DNA from: Aquiflexum gelatinilyticum
Lineage (GTDB): Bacteria > Bacteroidota > Bacteroidia > Cytophagales > Cyclobacteriaceae
NCBI RefSeq assembly: GCF_024741135.1
Contig: NZ_JANSUY010000006.1
Location: 1 to 55,173, forward strand
Direction: 5' to 3'
DNA: 55,173 nt
The notes below the pieces were generated by a model that saw only the letters and a list, made by a program, of their open reading frames with translations, did no database searches and was not told where the DNA came from. Below, in pieces: positions 9,674-18,317 of the stretch (the stretch's first letter is position 1; each line of letters starts with the position of its first letter). Made by a program: the position numbers and the translations under genes.

Positions 9674-9865
9674 TCATCCTATCTTTCCATCCCCATCAAT
9701 ATCTTTTCCACTCTGCTCTTCAAGGATCTTTAATGTGTTGATCAAAAGAGATTTGGTCTTTTGAAGTTCATATTCTAAATAAGCTACTCTCGCTTCCAAA
9801 GTATCTGCCCTGCCTTTTTGGTCTGAAATTTGGCTTTGCTGGATAAGGTTCCAAAATAGTCCCAT
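9674..9865 (-). CDS. Small coiled-coil protein with an EF-hand-like tail
   Basis: This 63-residue protein is largely one predicted helix rich in heptads (DTLEARVAYLEYELQKTKSLLINTLKILEEQ). The C-terminus DIDGDGKIG resembles a single EF-hand/dockerin-like calcium loop with Asp at alternate positions. There is no signal peptide. I recall similar short proteins in other Bacteroidota but know no function. It lies 60 bases downstream of the molybdopterin subunit stop on the same strand. Confidence 0.7.
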   Translation of the reverse strand: MGLFWNLIQQSQISDQKGRADTLEARVAYLEYELQKTKSLLINTLKILEEQSGKDIDGDGKIG

Positions 9866-9925
9866 GTTTTCTATGGATTAGGTGTTTTGATAAATCAATG
9901 TTTTAGGATACGCTGTAGAGAGTTA

Positions 9926-12151
9926 TCAGGTCGTTTGCCTGATCGATGCTCTTAAATCGGTTTTGGAAATCGGAAGCTGGCGAATCCGGATTCCGGTAGC
10001 ATCAAAGATGGCATTAGTCACAGCCGGGGCGATGACTGGAGTGCTTGGTTCTCCACCTCCTCCGGGAGGATTTCCGGAATTGATGATATGGGTTTCGATT
10101 TTTGGCGCTTCATTCATTCGGGTAACGGGATAATTATGGAAATTACTTTGTGCCACTGCACCGTTTTCGATAGTAATTTCTCCGGTCATGGCAGCGGCCA
10201 ATCCGTAGATTATTCCACTTTCCATTTGGGCAATGAATCCATTTGGGTGAATAGCAAAACCCGGATCCACTGCACAGACCACACGATGAACTTTCACCTT
10301 TCCGTCTATTCCAACCTCCACTTCTGCTACCTCAGCCACAATGGAACCAAAAGATTGGGCAATTGCTATGCCTCTGCCCCAATTTGCAGGCAGTGGTGCA
10401 CCCCAATTTGACTTTTCGTAAACCAAGTCCAAAACACGCTGAAACCTTGAATTATCCCTGGTTAGTTTTTTCCTAAATGCAAAAGAATCCTGCTTTGCAG
10501 CATGCGCCATTTCATCAATGAACGATTCTGTCAAAAATCCTTGCGTCGAATGGTCGACACTTCGCCAGTTGCCCCAAGGCACATGGGAGGCAGGGCTGGA
10601 ATAATGAATCAACTGATTAGGAATCGAATACGGAATATCCGCTGCTTCAGGGGGATGGTGCTTGAAGATAAACTGGTGGGCGTAAGCAATGGGAAGTCCC
10701 GATTGATCCAAGCCCGCCTTCATCCTACTGATAGTTGCCTCCCGGTAGACATCGTGCTGTGTATCTTCCTCTCTTGACCAGATTAATTTAACCGGGAAGT
10801 CCACTTCCTTTGCGATCAGGATTGCCTGCTTAATCACATCTGTCTCGGATCTCCTTCCAAATCCACCTCCCAAAAGTTGATTGTGGACTGTCACCTGATC
10901 GATATCTATTTCAAGGATTTCTGCAGCGGCAGCCCTAACTCCAAGAGGATTTTGACTGCCACACCAAATCTCACATTTACCATCGTGTAACCAAGCAGTG
11001 CAGTTCATGGGTTCCATCGTGGCATGGGCGAGAAAAGGAAGTTGGTATTCTGCTTCGACAAGGATAGCTGCCTCTTCGAATGCGGTAGTTGCGTCACCGT
11101 CTTTGAAGTGTGTATCCAGGTTTCCTTCTGCCAAATCGCTATCCATTGCATTGCGATAGCGGTCGATGATTTCTTCCTGATTCAAGCCACTATTTTCTGT
11201 GGTTTCAAATTCAATGGGAAGTACATCTAATGTAGTTTTTGCCTGCCAAAAACTATCCGCAATGACAGCCACTGCATCTCCCAAGTTTAAAATCTTTTTA
11301 ACACCTTGTTGGCTAGAGGAAACTGTGGTATCCATAGATTTTACTTTACTTCCAAAAACCGGAGATGCCTTAATCGTGGCGTATTTCATTCCGGGTACCT
11401 GCACATCCATTCCAAACTGGGCTTCACCTGTCACCTTGGCCGGAATATCGAATCGTGGCTGAGAAGTCCCCATGAGGGTAAACTCTTCGGGTGATTTTAG
11501 CTTTGGTTGGGTGGGTATATTGACCTTGGCTGCAGCAGGTGCAAGCTCCGCAAAAGTGGCACTACGGTTGCTCCTCGGATGACTTATGATGCTGTTTTTG
11601 GCGATAAGCTCCTCTATCGGCACCTTCCAGGTATCTGAAGCGGCCTGCATAAGAATGGATTTGGCTGCAGCGCCTGCGATCCGCATGGCTTGCTGACCGG
11701 TAAATCTCACCGAAGCACTTCCGCCTGTAATCTGGAAATTCAGGGATTTGACGGCAGTGAGGAAAACCCCATCGATCGTTCCTTCTATAAACTTGGGGAA
11801 AGTTGCATTGCCTGCAACAAAACCTTTCAACAAGGTGAAATTGGCATATTCTTTATCAGCCGGAGCTTCCTGAAACTTCACCTTAGACCAATCAGCATCC
11901 ATTTCATCAGCGAGCATCATCGCCAAGGCGGTATGCACACCCTGTCCCATTTCGGCATGTGGAATGATGGCCGTGACCGTATTATCCGGAGCGATTTTGA
12001 GCCAAACATTCATGACCGTTTCTCCTTCTGAAGCTATCAATCCGGCTACTTTGGAGGAGCGGTTTCCCGGTCGGATGGCTATTCCAATCACCAAGGTCCC
12101 TCCTGCCAAAACTCCAGCTCCTATAAATGCCCGTCTAGTCCATTTTTTCAT
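9926..12151 (-). CDS. Xanthine dehydrogenase-family molybdopterin-binding subunit (isoquinoline 1-oxidoreductase beta type)
   Basis: This 741-residue large subunit of a molybdenum hydroxylase carries the molybdopterin cytosine dinucleotide site. A twin-arginine-like leader (KKWTRRAFIGAGVLAGG) implies folded export. Motifs include IPHAEMGQGVHTALAMM near residue 65, the LLGGGFGRRSE cofactor loop near 427, and a C-terminal PGGGGEPSTPVIAPAVTNAIF box whose Glu matches the catalytic base of the family. Length is normal for periplasmic two-subunit aldehyde or N-heterocycle oxidoreductases. The 2Fe-2S subunit lies 11 bases upstream. There is no adjacent cytochrome or maturation gene, so the electron acceptor and chaperone lie elsewhere. 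The substrate cannot be read from sequence. Confidence 0.93.
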   Translation of the reverse strand: MKKWTRRAFIGAGVLAGGTLVIGIAIRPGNRSSKVAGLIASEGETVMNVWLKIAPDNTVTAIIPHAEMGQGVHTALAMMLADEMDADWSKVKFQEAPADKEYANFTLLKGFVAGNATFPKFIEGTIDGVFLTAVKSLNFQITGGSASVRFTGQQAMRIAGAAAKSILMQAASDTWKVPIEELIAKNSIISHPRSNRSATFAELAPAAAKVNIPTQPKLKSPEEFTLMGTSQPRFDIPAKVTGEAQFGMDVQVPGMKYATIKASPVFGSKVKSMDTTVSSSQQGVKKILNLGDAVAVIADSFWQAKTTLDVLPIEFETTENSGLNQEEIIDRYRNAMDSDLAEGNLDTHFKDGDATTAFEEAAILVEAEYQLPFLAHATMEPMNCTAWLHDGKCEIWCGSQNPLGVRAAAAEILEIDIDQVTVHNQLLGGGFGRRSETDVIKQAILIAKEVDFPVKLIWSREEDTQHDVYREATISRMKAGLDQSGLPIAYAHQFIFKHHPPEAADIPYSIPNQLIHYSSPASHVPWGNWRSVDHSTQGFLTESFIDEMAHAAKQDSFAFRKKLTRDNSRFQRVLDLVYEKSNWGAPLPANWGRGIAIAQSFGSIVAEVAEVEVGIDGKVKVHRVVCAVDPGFAIHPNGFIAQMESGIIYGLAAAMTGEITIENGAVAQSNFHNYPVTRMNEAPKIETHIINSGNPPGGGGEPSTPVIAPAVTNAIFDATGIRIRQLPISKTDLRASIRQTT

Positions 12152-12162
12152 AGCTATATTTT

Positions 12163-12639
12163 TTAGAGTGTGGAGGAGGATTGAAGAGCTGCTGAAGCGC
12201 GATGAATGGCTGACTTAATGCGTCCATACATGCCACAGCGGCAAATGTTCCCGGACATGGCTGCATCTATCTCCTCATCGCTTGGAGATGGATTCTCATT
12301 CAAAAGGGCTACAGCCGACATGATTTGTCCGGATTGGCAATACCCACATTGCGGCGTTTGCTCTTCAATCCAAGCTTCTTGAACGATATGAAGCGTATTT
12401 TTTTCAGGAGCGATCCCTTCAATGGTGGTGATGTTTTTTCCTTCTGCCGAAATCGCCGGTGTGACGCAAGAACGAACAGGTTGGCCATCCAAGTGAACCG
12501 TACATGCACCACATTGGGCAATACCGCATCCAAACTTTGTACCTGTCAAACCGCACTGTTCGCGGATCACCCAAAGTAAAGGTATCCCTTCAGGAGCATC
12601 TACCTTGTATTCCTTTCCATTTATCGTCAAACTAGTCAT
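12163..12639 (-). CDS. (2Fe-2S)-binding subunit of molybdenum hydroxylase
   Basis: This 158-residue small subunit carries two iron-sulfur clusters. The plant-ferredoxin-like domain has [20 protein letters not shown] and a further Cys at VRSC (~residue 60). The all-helical domain has [10 protein letters not shown] and [11 protein letters not shown]. It passes electrons from the molybdenum site to an external acceptor. It is the first gene of a two-gene unit with the large subunit. It has no leader of its own, so it is probably carried out with the Tat substrate as in related enzymes. Confidence 0.95.
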   Translation of the reverse strand: MTSLTINGKEYKVDAPEGIPLLWVIREQCGLTGTKFGCGIAQCGACTVHLDGQPVRSCVTPAISAEGKNITTIEGIAPEKNTLHIVQEAWIEEQTPQCGYCQSGQIMSAVALLNENPSPSDEEIDAAMSGNICRCGMYGRIKSAIHRASAALQSSSTL

Positions 12640-12879
12640 GATTCAGGGTTTTGATTTTTTTTCAATATCGGAATTTTCTTAGAAAATAAAGGTCTTCAAT
12701 GGTTTAGATGATATTTTCTGCAAGGTAAAGTTGGACTTTATGATTTTTGAATTCTATGACTTGAAAGTGCAATGAACCGGCTTGAAGGAAGTTTAAAAAG
12801 AAGTTCCTTGTATCCTTCCATCGGGAAAATTTCCTGAACGAAATCGGAATTAAAATTCCAGAAAATAAAAAAGCGCAGA

Positions 12880-12948
12880 TGCATCTTTCGAAGAGGAGTT
12901 TTTGCCAGATTCCTAACCGGCAGGCAGGTTTCGGAAGAGTAAGATCAT
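12880..12948 (-). pseudogene. Remnant 5' end of a twelfth DUF6090-type gene
   Basis: One base after the stop of the last array gene, minus-strand ATGATCTTACTCTTCCGAAA matches ATGATCTCATTTTTCCGAAA of the neighbours, and ATCTGGCAAAAACTCCTC matches ATCCGCCAAAAACTCCTC. Between them lies an extra ~17 bases (CCTGCCTGCCGGTTAGG on the minus strand) with an in-frame stop, and no homology is clear beyond about 12880. It is best read as a broken, mostly deleted member of the array. Confidence 0.6.
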
Positions 12949-12949
12949 T

Positions 12950-13702
12950 TTATTCGGCTAATTTTTGATCAATTAATTGGAGAATCTGAATGGAATTTTC
13001 TCTATACTCCCTTAAAATTCTAAGTCCGAACTTGGAAAAAATCATATAGTGCGCACATGCTCTGCGGTGTTTTTCGTTTTCAAAAATGTATAAAATAAAT
13101 TCCTTGTTATAAGTTTTCCTGCCAAAATTCGCATAGCTGATAAACCAGTCATATTGCTGGTATTCCGCCAATATGTTTTTGGAAAGGTCAATGAGTAAGG
13201 TTTGTGATTCGTCAACTTGAGGGAGATAGTTTGAATAAAACTGGGTGATGGCGTTGGAAAGCGAATCCTCTTTGAAGTTTTGAGCAGTATTGACAGTTTT
13301 CAATAATTGATAGCCTTTGTCCAAATATTGAAAGGGTTCAAGATTAGTAATGTCACTGACGCACTTATCACAAGCTGCATAATTGGATTCGTTAAGTGTA
13401 TCATAATAGGTAACTGGAATAGTGCGCTCAATAATTTCAGTAATCCTTGCATTTTTTGCTTCCAAATCCTCTATGGAAAGCCGCAAATTGAGCGTATCTG
13501 CCTGTAAGTCCTGCCTTATTTGTGTATAAACTTTGAGTAGATAGTTTTTTTCTTTCCGACTCTCATTCCAGGTATTGATTTGAAGGGCGATGAGAATACC
13601 GATAGTAACCAGGAAGATTTCGCCCAAAGCATAGACCAGGTATCGGGTTACCCGATTTTGAGAGAGCAGCTTTTGGCGGATTTTTCGGAAAAATGAGATC
13701 AT
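12950..13702 (-). CDS. DUF6090-type membrane protein, array member 11 (3'-most intact)
   Basis: This 250-residue protein has a basic amphipathic start (MISFFRKIRQKLL), then one membrane span (residues ~21-43, YALGEIFLVTIGILIALQIN) and the signature NTWNESRKEK. The rest (~200 residues) should be periplasmic, with a helical stretch including the family pattern IRQDLQADTLNLRL. The usual SG-x-L-x-L-I motif of the sisters is weakly kept here (YLDKGYQLLKTVNTA). A CDKC pair (~residues 110-113) is unique in the array and could form a disulfide. It lies 27 bases after member 10. The family name is from memory; function unknown. Confidence 0.88.
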   Translation of the reverse strand: MISFFRKIRQKLLSQNRVTRYLVYALGEIFLVTIGILIALQINTWNESRKEKNYLLKVYTQIRQDLQADTLNLRLSIEDLEAKNARITEIIERTIPVTYYDTLNESNYAACDKCVSDITNLEPFQYLDKGYQLLKTVNTAQNFKEDSLSNAITQFYSNYLPQVDESQTLLIDLSKNILAEYQQYDWFISYANFGRKTYNKEFILYIFENEKHRRACAHYMIFSKFGLRILREYRENSIQILQLIDQKLAE

Positions 13703-13729
13703 TTTATTGGCAGGGGTTTAGTGTTGGTG

Positions 13730-14452
13730 TTATCTGTCGATTCTTTTTAATTCCACCTCTAAATCTTGAATCATTGACTCCACCGATTTTCTTAGATTTT
13801 CATAAAAGAAGCCGATATAGGAATGGGTTCGGTTTCTTTGGGTTTTGATAAAGTAGCTATAATCCTGATCAGTTTTGAGGGATTCAAAGTCCAAAGGAAC
13901 CATTTTTCCTTCAAAAGAATGTTTGCCCGAATAATTCCATCCTGATTCAAATCTACCCGGCAGGATATGTCTCATATTGTATTGCACTTCAGCCAATTCT
14001 TCTGACTCCGCTTTTAGGAAAAAATCATATTGGGAATCATAGACAGCGATCAGCTTACTGCGGATATCGGTGTTTGAGATGATATCCAATCCCCTGGATT
14101 TAGCGGTTTCGAAGGAGCTGGTGGAGTGCACAAAATGCATGGGTAAGAGCGTGTAATTGAAGTGGAAAGCCAGAGAATCGTGGTAAGATCCGTCATTTTC
14201 CAAAACTTCAATGATCAGGTTTAATGCTTGCTGGCTTTTTCTGAGTTCATTCATATTGAAATTGATTTCTGCCAGATCGGTCACCAATTCAGTTTTACAA
14301 CCTTTCAGGATTTCGATTTCCGCTTGTCTTTTGGACCTGTTTTCCCCATAGTTGGCCAATTCAAAAGCCCCATAAATACCGATGATGAGCACAAGGATCT
14401 CAAAAAAGTATTCCGGCCATTTTTCTTTGAGGGTGGAGAGGATTCGTTTCAT
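13730..14452 (-). CDS. Divergent DUF6090-like membrane protein, array member 10
   Basis: This 240-residue protein has a different leader (MKRILSTLKEKWPEYFFEI) but the same plan: N-terminal basic segment, one span (LVLIIGIYGAFELANYGENRSK, ~20-36), then a periplasmic helical domain. The sister motif is recognisable as SFETAKSRGLDIISNTDIRS near residue 115, matching the S-G-x-L-x-x-I pattern of other members. The C-terminal end is a likely coiled coil (SVESMIQDLEVELKRI). A 90-base gap separates it from member 9, longer than elsewhere in the array, so it may have its own promoter. No known function. Confidence 0.85.
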   Translation of the reverse strand: MKRILSTLKEKWPEYFFEILVLIIGIYGAFELANYGENRSKRQAEIEILKGCKTELVTDLAEINFNMNELRKSQQALNLIIEVLENDGSYHDSLAFHFNYTLLPMHFVHSTSSFETAKSRGLDIISNTDIRSKLIAVYDSQYDFFLKAESEELAEVQYNMRHILPGRFESGWNYSGKHSFEGKMVPLDFESLKTDQDYSYFIKTQRNRTHSYIGFFYENLRKSVESMIQDLEVELKRIDR

Positions 14453-14542
14453 GTGTTTATAATTTGTTTTTTAAAGGCCACATGGAATCTTCGCATGTAT
14501 TATAGTCTTCCCTTTGCGTGTCTCTTTGGTTCATGCTCGATT

Positions 14543-15286
14543 TCATTGTTTGAGTTCTTTTTGGATCAGTTCTTTTAGTTTCTCGTTTTGGATAAGGACT
14601 GTTTCTAAATTGAATTCTGTGTTTTTGGATTTGATGGAGGCTTCCAAAATCAACTGTTGGAATTCAGGTGTTTTGGAAAGCTGGCTTAAATCTGGGTTGT
14701 CAATAAAGTCAATTGATATTTCTCCTTTGGTTTTGAAGGCTTTGTTATCAAACCAATTCGATAATTGGTGGACTTTTTTGTCAGCCAAATAAACCCGGAT
14801 TCTTTTTTCTACCAAGTCTGAGAATTGCAAATAAGCATCATCAAGATCCTTTAAGTATCTGGCGTATGTGGTAATCTCTTTCCTGATAGCTTCGCTGGTT
14901 ATTTTAGAGGCAATAGAAGGATCATTATTGATTGCGATTGGATTATAATAAATCATGAACCTGATCAAGTTGGGGTTTTCAATTTCCGAGTTCATTCCTT
15001 TGACTCCGATTTCATAAAGTGCTTGGTGTAGGTCATTGATTTTGACCAGGCTTGCCAGGTTTTCACGGTATGAGAGGGAATCTGCTTGCAAATCCTGTAC
15101 AAGGTTGTTTAAAACTACCCGTTCAGATTGCCTCGCCTTGTATGCCTCATTTGCATTGTTTATTTGTAGTGCTATCAAAATTCCGATTACCAAAAGGAAA
15201 ATTTCTCCGATGGCGTATTTGAGGTAACTGCCTACCTTGTTTTGCTGAAGGAGTTTTTGCCGGATTTTTCTGAAGAATTTGATCAT
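14543..15286 (-). CDS. DUF6090-type membrane protein, array member 9
   Basis: This 247-residue protein has the class leader MIKFFRKIRQKLLQQNK, one span (KYAIGEIFLLVIGILIALQIN, ~23-43) and NNANEAYKAR instead of the usual NNWNE. It then has VQDLQADSLSYRENL. The C-terminal domain differs from its neighbours in sequence but is similarly helical, ending in a Lys/Glu-rich helix. Its start codon overlaps the stop of member 8 (ATGA at 15286-15283), suggesting translational coupling. Confidence 0.88.
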   Translation of the reverse strand: MIKFFRKIRQKLLQQNKVGSYLKYAIGEIFLLVIGILIALQINNANEAYKARQSERVVLNNLVQDLQADSLSYRENLASLVKINDLHQALYEIGVKGMNSEIENPNLIRFMIYYNPIAINNDPSIASKITSEAIRKEITTYARYLKDLDDAYLQFSDLVEKRIRVYLADKKVHQLSNWFDNKAFKTKGEISIDFIDNPDLSQLSKTPEFQQLILEASIKSKNTEFNLETVLIQNEKLKELIQKELKQ

Positions 15287-16062
15287 AGGGTATCGGTTTT
15301 GTTTAGCTGTGTATCAATTCTTGTCAGTGAGCGCTGTGTGGAAATCACCAATTCTTCCAAGTTGCTGATCAAATCTTTGGCATTGAGGAGGCAAAGAAAA
15401 AACCCATTTTTATAAGCTGGATCGTTTAGCAATACTTTAATAACATCCGCGTTTCTTGCATTTTCCGTTGCTTGCTCCACTCCATCCAATATGGACATGT
15501 AATCTTTGTAGGCTTGTCCCACATCCCCGGTTCGGAAGAATGGGCCATAAAGGTATTCTTGGTAGTCGTAGCGCATATGCTCCTGATCACCGTCGATTTT
15601 GTCATAGCTGAGTTCCATGCGTAGCAGTTCATTTTTCAAACTGTCATCCGATAGGACGCCGAGGCTCCCCGAACTGATCATTTCTCTGAGGGTACTGTTA
15701 TTTCGGATAAATGGATCCCAATACAATACTTCCATGGTGTGGAAATTTAGAGAATCCGTATTGGTAATAGGCGCACCTTCAAAATAGCTGATCATCACCC
15801 CGGCTGATCTTCCGGCCCTGCTGTAGCGGTCGATGCTACGGTGCAGTTCATCGAGGTTGAGTAAGAGGTCTGACCGCAAACCGTGGAGAAAAGCCGTCTC
15901 TCGTGCTTTGGTTTGCTGTGCTTCCCGGTAGTTATTTACCTGCAATGCAATCAGAATACCGATAACAACAAGAAATATCTCCCCAATCGCATAAGCAAGG
16001 TATCTTGTGACTTTGTTCTCTTGGAGGAGTTTTTGGCGGATTTTGCGGAAGAAGGAGATCAA
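15283..16062 (-). CDS. DUF6090-type membrane protein, array member 8
   Basis: This 259-residue protein has leader MISFFRKIRQKLLQENK, span ~23-43 (YAIGEIFLVVIGILIALQVN) and NNYREAQQTK. The periplasmic part contains the clear family motif STLREMISSGSLGVLSDDSL (~residues 121-140) followed by ELLRMELSYDKI. Start and stop overlap both neighbours by four bases (ATGA at 16062-16059 and 15286-15283). Function unknown. Confidence 0.88.
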   Translation of the reverse strand: MISFFRKIRQKLLQENKVTRYLAYAIGEIFLVVIGILIALQVNNYREAQQTKARETAFLHGLRSDLLLNLDELHRSIDRYSRAGRSAGVMISYFEGAPITNTDSLNFHTMEVLYWDPFIRNNSTLREMISSGSLGVLSDDSLKNELLRMELSYDKIDGDQEHMRYDYQEYLYGPFFRTGDVGQAYKDYMSILDGVEQATENARNADVIKVLLNDPAYKNGFFLCLLNAKDLISNLEELVISTQRSLTRIDTQLNKTDTL

Positions 16063-16796
16063 ATTTTATCGAGATAGGAGGTGATAGCTTTCTTTAGATT
16101 TTCATTTTTTTCAACAACTCTTTCGGCGTTATTTTTCAAGATTCTCAGTTTAATTCCTGATTCAAATAGGATTTGTCTGAGCTCCTCATTTTTAAATTCT
16201 TCAAAAAATCTTTCATCATTGACTAAATCAAATTTACTTCTATCAGTTTCTAGGTGCTTGCTAAAGTTGAGGAGCTTTTTCTCCGCCAGAAATGGTCTTA
16301 GCATGTCTTCAACTATATCATTTTGATTAATTATGGTGTATTCTAGCCATTCTATAGCTAAGTAATGATCCAAAAGTACTTTCCTCAGTTCTTGCTCTTT
16401 TACTACATTGGGAAGGTTGGGATTGTTTTTTTTCAGAATCAAAATATTAGGCTCTGAATACCGAACCAAATCCAGATTCCCTACTGCTTCTTGGGAAATT
16501 TTATTTTCCGAATAATCTATCAAGTTTTGATGAACATCGATTATTTTTTTGGTCCTGGAGAGGATGCTATCTAAGCTCAAGGAATCCGCTTTGATATTTT
16601 CCAAGGCGAATAATAAATATTCCCGTTCTCTGGCCTTCTCTTTTCTCCCTTCATTCCAATTATTGACTTGAAGGGCAATCAGAATTCCGATTACAACAAG
16701 AAAGATTTCTCCGATGGCATATACCAAGTATCGGGTTACCCTATTTTCGGAAAGGAGTTTTTGGCGGATTTTGCGGAAAAATTTTAGCATGATCAA
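16059..16796 (-). CDS. DUF6090-type membrane protein, array member 7
   Basis: This 245-residue protein starts MIMLKFFRKIRQKLLSEN. The first ATG overlaps the stop of member 6 (ATGA, 16796-16793); a second in-frame ATG follows two codons later. One span (~25-45) is followed by NNWNEGRKEKARERE. The periplasmic domain is Leu/Lys/Glu-rich and probably a long helical hairpin; the SG motif is weak here. The first ~130 bases are close to those of member 6 at DNA level, unlike the remainder. Confidence 0.88.
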   Translation of the reverse strand: MIMLKFFRKIRQKLLSENRVTRYLVYAIGEIFLVVIGILIALQVNNWNEGRKEKAREREYLLFALENIKADSLSLDSILSRTKKIIDVHQNLIDYSENKISQEAVGNLDLVRYSEPNILILKKNNPNLPNVVKEQELRKVLLDHYLAIEWLEYTIINQNDIVEDMLRPFLAEKKLLNFSKHLETDRSKFDLVNDERFFEEFKNEELRQILFESGIKLRILKNNAERVVEKNENLKKAITSYLDKI

Positions 16797-17554
16797 AGGT
16801 TAATTTTTTGGAGGTAATTGAGGATTTCCGTTGTATTGTTAAAAAGATCTTTTTTTGTAAACAAAAGGATTTTGTTCATTGCCATTTTCCCTGATAAAGT
16901 GTTGAGCATAGATTGGAGAAGTTGCTTATCGTCAATAGTTGACCAGTATTGTTCAGATAAGGGTCCGTCTATTGTAATTGAGGTCAGCATGGAATTGGGA
17001 TTACCACTTTGTGAAGCTATTCCAAGCCCAAATGAATATTGTGTATTCAAATAGATTGAAACGTTTTCATCCATAATTTTTATGGATTTAAGTTGGTCAG
17101 AGTTAAACTTAAGGATTTTTGCCTTTAGCCCGTGATCAAAGTACTCGATAATTCCGGTGTTCAAAATTGAAACTATCGTATTCCTGTTCATTTCATTGCT
17201 TGGATCAAAGAAAGGGATATATTCATAGCGGGCAATATGCCTTAAGGTATCGATTGTACTAGTCGGTTGGGATAGTCTATCCTTAAATCCCTCAAGTCTT
17301 TCAAGATCTTCTTCAATTCCTTTAATATCAACCTTTAATTGAATTGTATCCTGTTTGAAATCCTCAATTAAAGATTGGATAGTCAAACGAATCGAATGAT
17401 TCTGTTTTCTCTCCTCATTCCAATTATTGATTTGCAAAGCAATCAAAATCCCGATGACAACAAGGAAGATTTCTCCGATAGCATATACCAAGTATCGGGT
17501 CACCCTATTTTCGGAGAGGAGTTTTTGGCGAATTTTTCTAAAGAAAACTATCAT
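16793..17554 (-). CDS. DUF6090-type membrane protein, array member 6
   Basis: This 253-residue protein has leader MIVFFRKIRQKLLSENR, span ~21-43 (IGEIFLVVIGILIALQIN) and NNWNEERKQN, then IEDFKQDTIQLKVD. The motif TIVSILNTGIIEYFDHGLKA (~residues 126-145) corresponds to the SG-x-L-x-x-I element of the others. Both ends overlap neighbours by ATGA. It ends in a predicted helix (NNTTEILNYLQKINL). Confidence 0.88.
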   Translation of the reverse strand: MIVFFRKIRQKLLSENRVTRYLVYAIGEIFLVVIGILIALQINNWNEERKQNHSIRLTIQSLIEDFKQDTIQLKVDIKGIEEDLERLEGFKDRLSQPTSTIDTLRHIARYEYIPFFDPSNEMNRNTIVSILNTGIIEYFDHGLKAKILKFNSDQLKSIKIMDENVSIYLNTQYSFGLGIASQSGNPNSMLTSITIDGPLSEQYWSTIDDKQLLQSMLNTLSGKMAMNKILLFTKKDLFNNTTEILNYLQKINL

Positions 17555-18309
17555 GGTTTGGGTTCAAAATCAGGGTCTGACAAAAAAATGATTTGGTCTC
17601 CGAGCGCCTCAAGTCGCTCTAATTTAATGAGATAATTGACAGTTCCCCAGGCTTGATTGTCCAAATGATTTTCAAATTCCAGGTCCTTAAACAACTTTTG
17701 TAATTGAGGGTTTAGTTTGGATTTTCCCGTTCCCTCCAAGAGGGAATACTGATCGATGTTCTTCATCGAGGCATTTTTTGTGAGGTAGGGGAGAAACAGG
17801 TTTTGACTAGTCTCATCCATTGTTTCGTAGCTTTCCTCCTTTTCTTTGATGGCACTTCCCCAGTCAAAAATCAATAGGCGAAGCGATTCTGAGGAAATCA
17901 GGTTGAGATTGCCTGAAGATATCAAATCAGCAAGGACGGATTGACTTGGACTGAAATCCCCATAATCCAGACTTATCGCAATAAGGCTGTCCAGGTTATG
18001 CTTTGCGAGAACATCTTCCGGTTCATTGATCAATGCCAGCGCCGCATTGGTACCGTTCAGGACATTCCGATGTAGCTTAATCGTGGCTTGAAGTTTTTCT
18101 TTGTTTTTTTGAAATTCCAGATGAAGGTCTTGCAGGATCAATTTCTCTTTGTTTTTGTTTTTCAAATTTTCATTCCAGGTATTGATGCTCAAAGCAATCA
18201 ATATCCCGATGACCACAAGTACAATTTCTCCCAGAGCATAGACCAGGTACCGGGTCACCCGATTTTGCTGAAGGAGTTTTTGGCGGATTTTTCTAAAAAA
18301 GGAGATCAT
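17551..18309 (-). CDS. DUF6090-type membrane protein, array member 5
   Basis: This 252-residue protein has leader MISFFRKIRQKLLQQNR, span ~21-43 (YALGEIVLVVIGILIALSIN) and NTWNENLKNK, then LQDLHLEFQKNKEKLQATI. The motif SVLADLISSGNLNLISSESL (~residues 120-139) is one of the best copies of the family element. It is followed by LRLLIFDWGSAI. It starts 8 bases after member 4 ends and overlaps member 6 by ATGA. Confidence 0.88.
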   Translation of the reverse strand: MISFFRKIRQKLLQQNRVTRYLVYALGEIVLVVIGILIALSINTWNENLKNKNKEKLILQDLHLEFQKNKEKLQATIKLHRNVLNGTNAALALINEPEDVLAKHNLDSLIAISLDYGDFSPSQSVLADLISSGNLNLISSESLRLLIFDWGSAIKEKEESYETMDETSQNLFLPYLTKNASMKNIDQYSLLEGTGKSKLNPQLQKLFKDLEFENHLDNQAWGTVNYLIKLERLEALGDQIIFLSDPDFEPKP

Positions 18310-18317
18310 TTGAATAG

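Noticed and set aside
12790..12870. A seventh regulatory motif (GAACGAA followed by CCAGAA)
   Set aside because: The second box lacks CCCAA at the 16-base distance, so the match is within chance.
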